Assembly: GCF_019130065.1 (NCBI RefSeq)
Contig: NZ_JAHSPG010000018.1
Location: 124,001 to 188,000 of the forward strand
Reading direction: 5' to 3'
Source of the DNA: Pinibacter aurantiacus
Lineage (GTDB): Bacteria; Bacteroidota; Bacteroidia; Chitinophagales; Chitinophagaceae
Length of the DNA: 64,000 bases
Translations under genes and position numbers: made by a program
The notes under the pieces: generated by a model
Told to the model about the DNA's origin: nothing
The model's input: only the letters and a program-made list of their open reading frames with translations
Database searches by the model: none
Shown: positions 1-7,685 of the stretch, piece by piece
Layout: each line of letters starts with the position of its first letter
Numbering within the stretch: position 1 is the first letter of the stretch

Positions 1-53
1 TTTTTAATGAAAAGTCGAATGTGGTAAAGCAAGCGGTGTACAAGTTGTATTAA
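1..53 (+). CDS. C-terminal tail of an upstream gene (partial)
   Basis: Reading from base 3, an open frame enters from the left edge and ends at a TAA at 51-53, giving FNEKSNVVKQAVYKLY. The other two forward frames stop within 30 bases. The peptide has ordinary coding composition, but 16 residues are too few to identify a family. It is called only because an inverted-repeat spacer, of the kind that follows genes elsewhere in this window, starts immediately after the stop. Confidence 0.4.
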   Translation, partial: FNEKSNVVKQAVYKLY

Positions 54-56
54 ATC

Positions 57-184
57 AAATTAATAATTAATAATTAAGAATTAATAGTGTAGCAGCAAAC
101 ATGTGAGCTCATTGCTCTTATTTGAGTGTCACAAATCATATCGCAAACTGCCCTATTAATTATTCTTTATTAATTATTAATTAC
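57..184. repeat. Inverted-repeat spacer, TTAATAATT dialect
   Basis: Left arm 57-87 and right arm 153-184 are A/T-only complementary sequences built from repeated AATTAATAATT words. They enclose about 65 bases of mixed sequence. The right arm ends a few bases before the ClC gene. The same dialect recurs in the spacer at 36789-36940. Confidence 0.75.
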
Positions 185-196
185 TAATCTTGCTGT

Positions 197-1984
197 ATGA
201 AACAAAAATTAAAAACAGCATACAGTTCACTCTTCGCCTATTTGCGGGAAAAGGTGAATCGTGTGCAGTATATAATGATTGTAGCGAGTTTGGTTGGGTT
301 GTGTTCGGGGTTGATAGCAGTTCTTTTAAAAACAACAGTTCACTACATTGAAAAATGGATCAGTGAAATTCCATTGTCGCGTTTTTCTTATCTCCTGTTT
401 CCCGGTTTGGGATTGCTGATTACAGTAATTATCATCTACAAATTTTATGGCGGTCATATAGAAAAAGGAATAGCGATGGTGCTTCGGTCCATCGCAAGAA
501 GATCGTCTTTTATTCCCTTCAGTCATACTTACATGCATGTAGTAACGAGCTCTGTCACCGTCGGGCTCGGAGGGTCTGTTGGGCTGGAGGCGCCCATCGT
601 TGCGACAGGTTCTGCTGTTGGTTCCAATCTTGCACGCATTCATCAACTCAATTACCAGGAAAGAACATTGCTGATAGCATGTGGCGCCGCGGCAGGCATT
701 GCTGCTGTGTTCAATGCGCCGATAGCGGGTGTAATATTCGCCATTGAGGTGTTGCTGGCAGAAACGATCATCAGCTATTTTATCCCGTTGATAATATCGG
801 CTGTAATCGGAGCGCTGTGTTCAAAGATCATTCTGAAAGAGGATATTCTTTTCAACTTCGTTTTAAAGCAAACTTTTAATTATTACAATGTTCCGTTTTA
901 TATATTGCTTGGCGCGTTGTGTGGTTTCATTTCTTTATACTATGCAAATGTGTTCAAGAGGGTAGAACATAAAATGCACGACTGGCATTTAAATCCATAT
1001 GTAAAAGCGTTGATAGGTGGATTGTTTTTGTTGATCATTTATATTTTATTTCCGACACTTTTTGGCGAAGGATATGATAGTGTGAAATTGGTGGCAAATG
1101 GCGACAGTAACATTATTCACGACAATACAAGACTGTTCGCATTGATGAGCCACGAGTGGGCGGTAATTATTTTTGTGGGAGCCGTAATGCTGTTAAAACC
1201 AATCGCTGCCGGTATAACCATTGGTAGCGGCGGAAACGGCGGAAACTTCGCGCCATCACTGTTTGTAGGTGCATACCTTGGATTCTTCTTTTCCAAATTG
1301 CTGAATGCGACAAAATGGTTTGATACACCCGTTGGAAACTTCAGTCTTGTAGGCATGGCGGGTGTATTGAGTGGTGTAATGTATTGTCCACTTACAGCGA
1401 TATTTCTTATCGCTGAAATTACAAGTGGCTACGAACTCATCATTCCATTGATGATCGTTTCCTCTATGTCATTTTTCATTGTGAAGCACTATCAGCCATA
1501 TTCAATGGAAACGCGAAAGCTTGCAGTAGAAGGCCAAATATTTACACACAAACGTGAACAGAATATTTTGACATCGATTCAGCTAAGCGATATTATCAGG
1601 AATAACTATCAAAGCATTTCCATTGATAGTTCACTGCGCGAACTGGTGGAAATGATTAAGCTAAGCGATAAAAACATATTTGCAGTAGCAGACAGAAAAG
1701 GAAATTTCATTGGCATTGTAGAGTTGAATGATGTAAAAAAACAGATGTTCAATCCGGAGTTGTTTGACAAAGTGGGCATTCGGCAGATCATGAAAAAATC
1801 GCCGGATGTTATCTACGCAGGTGAAAGCATGACACGCGTAATGGAAAAGTTCGATCTCACACATAGCTGGTATTTGCCGGTATTATCTGAAGATAGAAAA
1901 TTCGTCGGCTTCATTTCCAAAACAAAAATATTCGAGCAATACAGGCAGATTATTTCTGCGCAAAGCGACCTTTATGATAGTTGA
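197..1984 (+). CDS. ClC family chloride channel/antiporter with CBS domains
   Basis: A 595-residue polytopic membrane protein of the voltage-gated chloride channel family, expected to move chloride (alone or against protons) across the inner membrane. The transmembrane core spans about residues 25-445. GLEAP at 129-133 matches the GxEGP motif, with the gating glutamate present (E131) and the second Gly replaced by Ala. GGNFAP at 348-353 matches the GxFxP selectivity motif. The first motif of the family (GSGIP) is not recognisable; the corresponding stretch reads GGHIEKG around 85-91. The cytoplasmic C-terminus (about 460-590) is a pair of CBS domains, which usually bind adenine nucleotides and regulate the channel. 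It stands alone between inverted-repeat spacers, so no operon partner is evident. Whether it is a channel or an exchanger cannot be told from the sequence. Confidence 0.93.
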   Translation: MKQKLKTAYSSLFAYLREKVNRVQYIMIVASLVGLCSGLIAVLLKTTVHYIEKWISEIPLSRFSYLLFPGLGLLITVIIIYKFYGGHIEKGIAMVLRSIARRSSFIPFSHTYMHVVTSSVTVGLGGSVGLEAPIVATGSAVGSNLARIHQLNYQERTLLIACGAAAGIAAVFNAPIAGVIFAIEVLLAETIISYFIPLIISAVIGALCSKIILKEDILFNFVLKQTFNYYNVPFYILLGALCGFISLYYANVFKRVEHKMHDWHLNPYVKALIGGLFLLIIYILFPTLFGEGYDSVKLVANGDSNIIHDNTRLFALMSHEWAVIIFVGAVMLLKPIAAGITIGSGGNGGNFAPSLFVGAYLGFFFSKLLNATKWFDTPVGNFSLVGMAGVLSGVMYCPLTAIFLIAEITSGYELIIPLMIVSSMSFFIVKHYQPYSMETRKLAVEGQIFTHKREQNILTSIQLSDIIRNNYQSISIDSSLRELVEMIKLSDKNIFAVADRKGNFIGIVELNDVKKQMFNPELFDKVGIRQIMKKSPDVIYAGESMTRVMEKFDLTHSWYLPVLSEDRKFVGFISKTKIFEQYRQIISAQSDLYDS

Positions 1985-2171
1985 GAGTTGAGAATTGAGA
2001 ATTGAGAGTGGAGAGTTGAGAGTGCATGTGTCGCCTTATAAGTTTTTTGAAAGTTGGGTGGCACAGGGGATTACCCTGTAGAGACGCGTTGAACGCGTCT
2101 CCGCAGAAAAACGAGCACACCGGTTCGTGAAGACACGAATTGAGGCTGCGGGAATAACACTACGGATTGCA

Positions 2172-2205
2172 AGACCTGACAGGTTTTTAAAAACCTGTCA
2201 GGTCT
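2172..2205. repeat. Perfect 17-bp palindrome
   Basis: AGACCTGACAGGTTTTT is followed directly by its exact reverse complement, with no loop. It lies between two convergent genes and could act as a bidirectional terminator, or it may be one of the interspersed hairpin elements of this genome. Confidence 0.7.
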
Positions 2206-2232
2206 TTGACTTTCGCGACTAATATTTATACC

Positions 2233-2270
2233 CAAAAAAAGCCCCGGCAGATGAAAACTGCCGGAGCTTT
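2233..2270 (-). terminator. Rho-independent terminator of uxuA
   Basis: The stem CCGGCAG (2244-2250) / CTGCCGG (2258-2264) has a 7-base A-rich loop and is followed on the minus strand by a run of eight T (complement of 2233-2240). It lies about 120 bases past the uxuA stop. The opposite strand ends in CTTTATATT, so it may also serve the convergent ClC gene. Confidence 0.8.
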
Positions 2271-2384
2271 ATATTCAGTTGTTTTAAATTGAAAATTCAA
2301 ACACTCAACAATGAAGAATTAATTTCGCAGGTAACATACCCTCACTCTCAACTCTCCACTCTCCATTCTCAACTCTCAACTAGT

Positions 2385-3551
2385 TCACAACGATCTCGCT
2401 ATCCCCAACTCCAACCCCCTCAACTCCGCTATGCCTCTCAACCTGCCGATTGCAGAGTAGCCCGGGTAGGTTGTTTTCTTCAAGTCATCCAGCATCTGGT
2501 GACCATGATCGGGACGCATCGGAATAGAGTGATTTCTTTTTTGCATTAGCAAAACAATTTCTTTAACTACGGCAAACATATCAACGTCGCCGTCGAGGTG
2601 ATCCGCTTCAAAGAAATTGCCTTCCGCATCACGTTTGGTGCTGCGAAGGTGAATGAAGTGAATATGATCTCCGAGACGTTTTACCATACCCGCCAAATCA
2701 TTGTCACTACGCACACCATAGGAACCTGTGCAATAGCACAAGCCATTTGCAGGCGAAGGTGCCGCATTGATCAATTCCATTGCATCTTTTTCGGTGCTTA
2801 CAATACGCGGCAAGCCGAGGATAGGATAGGGAGGATCGTCTGGATGAATGGCCATTTTCAAACCTGCTTCTTCAGCAACCGGAACCACCTGTTGCAAGAA
2901 ATAAAACAAATGTTGTTTCAGTTTTTGCGCATCAATGCCTTCGTATGTTTTTAATGCTTTTAATATTTGCTCTTCTGTAAATCTTTCTTCACTGCCTGGT
3001 AAACCGAGCAATGCATTTTTGTACAATGTCTCTTTTTCTTCGGGAGTCATTGTTGCAAATCTTGTTTTCGCTTTGCTGATTTCTTCTGCAGTATAATCAG
3101 CCTCTGCGTTTGGACGTTTTAAAATAAAGAGATCAAATGCAATGAATGCTGATTTTTCAAAATAAAGCGCCTTACTGCCATCGGGCATTACGTAGTTGAT
3201 CTCCGTGCGCATCCAGTCGAGAATAGGCATAAAGTTGTATGTAACCACCTTTAAGCCACAAGCTGCTACGTTGCGCAGACTCACTTTGTAGTTCTCGATA
3301 TATTGTTTGTAATTGCCGATTTGTTTTTTAATGTCTTCATGTACAGGCAAGCTCTCAATCACTGTCCAGGTAAGACCTGCACTTTCCACTTGTTGTTTCC
3401 TTTTATTGATTTCTTCCACTGTCCAGATATCGCCGACAGGTACGTGGTGCAATGCCGTAACCACGCCAGTACAACCAGACTGCCTGATGTCCCAAAGGCT
3501 CACAGGATCATTTGGACCGTACCAACGCATCGTTTGTTCCATTAATTTCAT
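2385..3551 (-). CDS. uxuA: D-mannonate dehydratase
   Basis: UxuA removes water from D-mannonate to give 2-keto-3-deoxy-D-gluconate, the second-last step in the use of glucuronate in the cytoplasm. The 388-residue length is normal for the family. Family hallmarks are the start [12 protein letters not shown], the metal-site stretch IHPDDPP in the middle third, CYCTGSYG, and the C-terminal [13 protein letters not shown] second possible start is the Met three codons in (3542), since many homologues begin at MEQT. It has no signal peptide. It lies just upstream of the lacI gene of a xylan locus on the same strand and shares the LacI-type operator context, so it probably processes the glucuronate released by the GH115 enzyme 13 kb away. 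No uxaC is present in the window. Confidence 0.95.
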   Translation of the reverse strand: MKLMEQTMRWYGPNDPVSLWDIRQSGCTGVVTALHHVPVGDIWTVEEINKRKQQVESAGLTWTVIESLPVHEDIKKQIGNYKQYIENYKVSLRNVAACGLKVVTYNFMPILDWMRTEINYVMPDGSKALYFEKSAFIAFDLFILKRPNAEADYTAEEISKAKTRFATMTPEEKETLYKNALLGLPGSEERFTEEQILKALKTYEGIDAQKLKQHLFYFLQQVVPVAEEAGLKMAIHPDDPPYPILGLPRIVSTEKDAMELINAAPSPANGLCYCTGSYGVRSDNDLAGMVKRLGDHIHFIHLRSTKRDAEGNFFEADHLDGDVDMFAVVKEIVLLMQKRNHSIPMRPDHGHQMLDDLKKTTYPGYSAIGRLRGIAELRGLELGIARSL

Positions 3552-3665
3552 GAGAAGAAGTTTTGAGTTCTAAGTTATGAGTTATAAGTTTTGGGTCTGA
3601 GTTCCGGGCAGCAAAACTAAAGGATTGCAATATTAAATAGCAAAGGAAATTTATTGTTTATCGTT

Positions 3666-3677
3666 GGAAACGTTCCC
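3666..3677. promoter_or_regulatory. Candidate LacI-family operator upstream of uxuA
   Basis: GGAAACGTTCCC is a near-perfect palindrome with the central CG typical of LacI-family sites. It lies about 115 bases upstream of the uxuA start, and the lacI gene is next to it. The regulator assignment is inferred. Confidence 0.5.
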
Positions 3678-3849
3678 GGGAGGGTAAGTCAAAGTAAAAA
3701 GCAAGAAGTAAAAAAGTGGTGCGTCATTGTTCCATAGTACTTGCTGCCGCGGTTCGTGTCTTCACGAACCTGCTATAGTGCAAACAAATGGTTCGTGAGG
3801 ACACGAACCATGGCACTGGGCTGATGTGACTCGCCTATAAATTTGACAA

Positions 3850-3910
3850 GGCTTCGACAAGCTCAGCCCGACACGCTACTTGTGCTGTCAGGCTGAGCTT
3901 GTCGAAGCCC
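3850..3910. repeat. Interspersed GCTTCGACAAGCTCAG inverted pair
   Basis: GGCTTCGACAAGCTCAG and its complement CTGAGCTTGTCGAAGCC face each other across about 27 bases. Copies of the same 16-mer occur at about 21660, 21730, 21815, 22187 and 27140-27210. Confidence 0.8.
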
Positions 3911-3994
3911 TGATAAACAAAAAACCTATCGGTACAAAAATCGTTAACTAGCCGGGAATGAATTCTTAATTCCTAATTCCTAATTCTTAATTTC

Positions 3995-5029
3995 TCACTG
4001 CCCTTTTCCTTTCAAGCTCGACGCTCTCACCACAATCTCCGAACGCAGGATAATCTTGTTTGTAGTGCTGATATTGCCATCGCCGGTAAGGTGGTCAATC
4101 AGGTTGCGCATCGCCATTTCGCCCATTTCATAACATGGATAATTAACAGTAGTAAGATGCGGTTCCACAATCTTCGAAATAGGATCATTGTTGAATCCGG
4201 CGAATGCGATGTCGCCGGGAATGGAATAGCCCGCAGTTTTAATGATTTGCATGCAATTCGCCGCACACACGTCGTTGGCTACGAATACAGCATCGGGTTT
4301 GTTGGGCATCTGCAATATTTTTTTGCCGAGTTCTTTACCAGCTTCTTCACTAAGTTCGTTAACGATTAAAAGTTCGTCCTGGAACTCAAAGCCTGCATCG
4401 CGCAACGCATCTTTGTAGCCACGGCATCTTTCCGCATATACATTTCGGGTAAGATTACCCGCAATGTGCATGATGCGCTTACAACCCTCATCAATCAAAT
4501 GTTTGGTAATGTCGTAGGCGTTGCGGTAGTTATCAATAATAACATTCAGGCTGCGGCTGTCTTCGTACACACGGTCAAAGAAAACGACAGGAATATTTTT
4601 ATCAAAAAATACATCAAAGTGTTCCATGTTCTCCGTGTCGTAAGCAAGCGAAACCAACAGACCATCCACGCGGCTGTTAAACATTGTGATGGTATTTGCG
4701 ATCTCTTTTTTTACCGATTCCAGCGACTGGCTTATGATAAGATTATAGCCATTCTCGTTGGCAATTTTTTCCATACCTGCGATAGCGGAAGAAACGAAAT
4801 AACTGTTAAGTTTGGGGACAATTACACCGATGGTGTTTGTTTTTTGCTTTCTCAGATTCCTGGCAAAATTGTTCGAACGGTAGCCCATTTCTTTAGCGGC
4901 TTCCTGTACCTTTTTCTTGGTAGACTTACTAATGCCGGGATGATCCTTCAAACTACGGCTAACAGTGGCTGCGGATATCTTCAAATGCTTGGCAAGGTCA
5001 TATATCGTGATCTCTTTGTCTTCTTTCAT
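3995..5029 (-). CDS. LacI family transcriptional regulator
   Basis: A 344-residue DNA-binding repressor. Residues 8-30 form the LacI helix-turn-helix (IYDLAKHLKISAATVSRSLK), followed by the hinge helix, and about 63-335 form the periplasmic-binding-protein-like sensor domain starting at TIGVIVP. It is divergent from the GH3 xylosidase gene and upstream of uxuA on the same strand, so its effector is probably a xylan or glucuronate breakdown product (inferred). Two candidate operators lie in the 258-bp divergent region at 5101-5110 and 5158-5169. A GTCCCGC/GCGGGAC hairpin at about 5067-5090 lies just upstream of its start codon. Many Bacteroidota xylan loci are run by hybrid two-component sensors, but none is seen here. 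Confidence 0.92.
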   Translation of the reverse strand: MKEDKEITIYDLAKHLKISAATVSRSLKDHPGISKSTKKKVQEAAKEMGYRSNNFARNLRKQKTNTIGVIVPKLNSYFVSSAIAGMEKIANENGYNLIISQSLESVKKEIANTITMFNSRVDGLLVSLAYDTENMEHFDVFFDKNIPVVFFDRVYEDSRSLNVIIDNYRNAYDITKHLIDEGCKRIMHIAGNLTRNVYAERCRGYKDALRDAGFEFQDELLIVNELSEEAGKELGKKILQMPNKPDAVFVANDVCAANCMQIIKTAGYSIPGDIAFAGFNNDPISKIVEPHLTTVNYPCYEMGEMAMRNLIDHLTGDGNISTTNKIILRSEIVVRASSLKGKGQ

Positions 5030-5100
5030 CTGGAATTTTCATTTTATTATGGTCAGATGGAATTCGTCCCGCGCCAACGGCAGGCGGGACTCATTTCATA

Positions 5101-5110
5101 CAATCGTTTG
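5101..5110. promoter_or_regulatory. Secondary candidate LacI operator
   Basis: CAATCGTTTG is a palindrome around a central CG with one mismatch. It shares the CAATCG core with the stronger site 57 bases to the right, and both lie between the divergent lacI and GH3 starts. Confidence 0.35.
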
Positions 5111-5157
5111 CGTATTGATTCTGGGTACTAAATTAACTTTTTTTTGAAATTTTTTAT

Positions 5158-5169
5158 GCAATCGGTTGC
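5158..5169. promoter_or_regulatory. Candidate LacI operator between lacI and GH3
   Basis: GCAATCGGTTGC is an imperfect palindrome with a central CG, the classical shape of LacI-family operators. It lies 119 bases before the GH3 start and 129 bases before lacI, so it could control both directions. Confidence 0.55.
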
Positions 5170-5287
5170 AAATACAAAAAAAATTATGATATTAGCATTG
5201 TGTTAATGCCAAACGTGTCTCGCCAAAACGAAAAAAGACACTAAACCAGAGATTGCTTTTTCTGCTATAAGACTATTTATAAGCCAT

Positions 5288-7480
5288 ATGAAAAGAAGAT
5301 TCTGCATAACTGCGATCGGAATTTTTACTGCTGTTTCGATGCTCCAGGCTCAGACCAGCAAGCCTGTTTATTTGGACATTACAAAGGCTCGTGAGGCCCG
5401 CGTTCAGGATCTGTTAAAGAGAATGACACTGGCAGAAAAAGTGAGCCAGATGATGAATAGTAATTCCGCAATCCCTCGCCTTCAAATTCCCGAATACAAC
5501 TGGTGGAACGAAAGTTTACATGGTGTGGCCCGTTCAGGCGTTGCAACCGTTTTTCCGCAGGCAATTGGCCTGAGTGCAACGTTTGACGAAAAACTGGCTT
5601 TAAAAGTATCTACCGCCATTTCGGACGAGGCCCGTGCTATATATAATGTGTCGATAGCAAAAGGCTACCGTCAGAAATACGCAGGTCTCACTTTCTGGAC
5701 ACCCAATATTAATATATTCCGCGACCCAAGATGGGGACGTGGCCAGGAAACTTACGGAGAAGATCCGTTCCTTACTTCAAGAATTGGTGTTGCTTTTGTA
5801 AAAGGTTTGCAGGGCAATGATCCTAATTATTTAAAAGTTGCGGCTTGCGCCAAACACTACGCTGTACATAGCGGACCAGAAAGACTGCGTCATGAATTTG
5901 ATGCGAAGGCTTCTATGAAAGATATGCGTGAAACTTATCTGCCTGCTTTCAAAGCATTGGTGACAGAAGCGAATGTAGAAGCTGTGATGTGTGCTTATAA
6001 CAGAACCAATAGAGAAGTGTGCTGTGGTAATACATTCTTATTGCAGGATGTGTTGAGAGATGAGTGGAAATTCAAAGGTCACGTAGTTTCTGATTGCGGC
6101 GCGATTGAAGATTTTTACAAAGGACATAAAGTTGTTGCAAATAGCGTAGAAGCCGCTGCCCTCGCGGTTAAACGTGGGGTGAGTCTTGATTGTGGTGGTG
6201 AGTATGCTTCACTGATCGAGGCGGTAAAACAAAATTTAATTACAGAAAAAGAGGTCGATAGCGCACTGGCCATTTTGCTTCGTACAAAAATGAAGCTGGG
6301 TATTTTTGATCCTGCTTCTTCAAATCCTTATAGCAAGATTTCTGCAAACGTTATCAATAGCGCGGAACACAGAGCTCTGTCAAAAGAAGTGGCATTGAAA
6401 TCAATCGTGTTGTTGAAAAACAACGGTGCGCTTCCTTTAAGGAGTGATCTTAAAAAATATTTCGTGACTGGGCCAAACGCAGCAGACGTAATGTCGCTGA
6501 TCGGTAACTATTATGGAGTGAATCCACAGATGGTTACTTACATGGAAGGTATTGCTTCTCATATTTCTCCTGAAAGCCAAATGCAGTACAGGCCTGGTTG
6601 TTTGCTCGACAGGCACAACATTAATCCAATCGACTGGACAACTGACGAAGCAAGAAATACAGAAGCGACAATCGTTGTCTTAGGTATCAACGGATTGATG
6701 GAAGGTGAAGAAGGCGAGTCTATTGCTTCTCCGTCTTTTGGTGACAGACTTGATTACAACATTCCTCAAAACCAGGTTGAGTTTTTGAGAAAAATGAAAA
6801 AAGATAATCCAAAACCTGTAATAGCGGTAATTACAGGAGGATCTCCTATGAACCTTTCTGAAATTCATGATTTGGCCGATGCTGTATTACTCGCATGGTA
6901 TCCTGGCGAGGAAGGTGGAAATGCAGTGGCAGACATCATTTTCGGCAAAGTTTCCCCTTCCGGAAAACTGCCCGTTACTTTTCCAAAATCTTTGCAACAG
7001 TTACCATCATACGAAGATTACAGTATGAAGGGCAGGACCTATCGCTACATGACCGAAGAGCCAATGTATCCTTTTGGCTATGGTTTGACGTACTCAAAAT
7101 TTGATTACGGTACCTTGAAAACATCTACACAAAACGTAAAGAAAGGTCAGCCGATGACAGTTGAAACAACTGTTACAAACAAAGGCAAGACTGCCTCTGA
7201 CGAAGTGATCCAATTGTATGTATCTCATCCGGGTGCCGGTGAAAACGAGCCGCTGTACAGCCTGAAAGGTTTCACAAGAATCAACCTGGCTGCGGGCGCA
7301 TCAAAAGTGGTGAAGTTTACTGTAACACCAGATATGCTATCCCTTGTAAACGACAATGGCGAAACCCTTGAAACGACTGGTAAAGTAACGTTCTATGTAG
7401 GAGGTTCTTCGCCAATGCAAAGAAGTGAGACGTTGGGAATTGCTAAACCGGCAGTAGGGAATGTTGCTATCGTTGAATAA
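5288..7480 (+). CDS. GH3 beta-xylosidase/beta-glucosidase
   Basis: A secreted or periplasmic glycoside hydrolase of 730 residues with an N-terminal signal peptide (MKRRFCITAIGIFTAVSMLQAQ). The GH3 N-terminal barrel covers about residues 30-350, with NWWNESLHG near 78 and SDCGAI, whose Asp269 aligns with the family nucleophile. The alpha/beta sandwich domain (about 370-600) contains EGEEGES and WYPGEEGG, and a fibronectin-III-like domain (about 635-715) ends the protein. GH3 enzymes of this type usually release xylose from the non-reducing end of xylo-oligosaccharides. Glucosidase or arabinosidase activity cannot be excluded from sequence, but the two GH10 and one GH115 enzymes nearby favour xylosidase. 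It is divergent from lacI and is the first gene of the plus-strand xylan locus. Confidence 0.92.
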   Translation: MKRRFCITAIGIFTAVSMLQAQTSKPVYLDITKAREARVQDLLKRMTLAEKVSQMMNSNSAIPRLQIPEYNWWNESLHGVARSGVATVFPQAIGLSATFDEKLALKVSTAISDEARAIYNVSIAKGYRQKYAGLTFWTPNINIFRDPRWGRGQETYGEDPFLTSRIGVAFVKGLQGNDPNYLKVAACAKHYAVHSGPERLRHEFDAKASMKDMRETYLPAFKALVTEANVEAVMCAYNRTNREVCCGNTFLLQDVLRDEWKFKGHVVSDCGAIEDFYKGHKVVANSVEAAALAVKRGVSLDCGGEYASLIEAVKQNLITEKEVDSALAILLRTKMKLGIFDPASSNPYSKISANVINSAEHRALSKEVALKSIVLLKNNGALPLRSDLKKYFVTGPNAADVMSLIGNYYGVNPQMVTYMEGIASHISPESQMQYRPGCLLDRHNINPIDWTTDEARNTEATIVVLGINGLMEGEEGESIASPSFGDRLDYNIPQNQVEFLRKMKKDNPKPVIAVITGGSPMNLSEIHDLADAVLLAWYPGEEGGNAVADIIFGKVSPSGKLPVTFPKSLQQLPSYEDYSMKGRTYRYMTEEPMYPFGYGLTYSKFDYGTLKTSTQNVKKGQPMTVETTVTNKGKTASDEVIQLYVSHPGAGENEPLYSLKGFTRINLAAGASKVVKFTVTPDMLSLVNDNGETLETTGKVTFYVGGSSPMQRSETLGIAKPAVGNVAIVE

Positions 7481-7547
7481 TCGTGAAACGAGAATGGTCA
7501 ATCGTGAATCGGGTCGCTCATATTCACGATTCACGATTGACCATTCA
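7481..7547. repeat. Inverted repeat with TCGTGAA/TTCACGA words
   Basis: A left arm with AATGGTCAATCGTGAATCG is answered by ATTCACGATTGACCATTC at about 7528-7546. It directly follows the GH3 stop and precedes the SusC gene, so it may terminate or attenuate transcription between them. Confidence 0.65.
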
Positions 7548-7685
7548 CCCCATTAATAAACCAAAACCAAATGCTTAGCCAAAACGAAATTGCCATGAAC
7601 ACATCTTAAATGCGCTAGCGTACGCGCAACAAATCTTCGCACCATTTTTTCCAAATATTAATTCACAAATGAACTGCTTGTTTTT

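Larger units (their letters stand above)
1982..2381. repeat. Non-coding spacer bounded by inverted repeat, GAGAGTTGAGA dialect
   Basis: The left arm (1982-2023) overlaps the stop of the ClC gene and is built of GAGAGTTGAGAATTGAG words. The right arm (2341-2381) is its complement and lies next to the uxuA stop. Between the arms are three hairpins: GAGACGCGTT/AACGCGTCTC at about 2081-2102, a 17-bp palindrome at 2172-2205, and the uxuA terminator. No protein-coding gene is visible here. Confidence 0.8.
3552..3994. other. 443-bp non-coding spacer between lacI and uxuA
   Basis: It holds a LacI-type operator (3666-3677), two GGTTCGTG-type hairpins (about 3752-3773 and 3790-3809) that echo a half copy at 2121-2141, the GCTTCGACAAGCTCAG inverted pair (3850-3910), and A/T words of the TTAATTCCTAATT dialect (about 3957-3990) touching the lacI stop. 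No coding sequence is supported. Confidence 0.7.

Noticed and set aside
2289-2549. 86-codon open frame at the end of uxuA
   Set aside because: It begins in an inverted-repeat arm (repeated STLHSQL) and runs antisense into uxuA.
4466-5131. 221-codon open frame antisense to lacI
   Set aside because: The sense strand encodes a complete LacI protein; the antisense product has no recognised domain.
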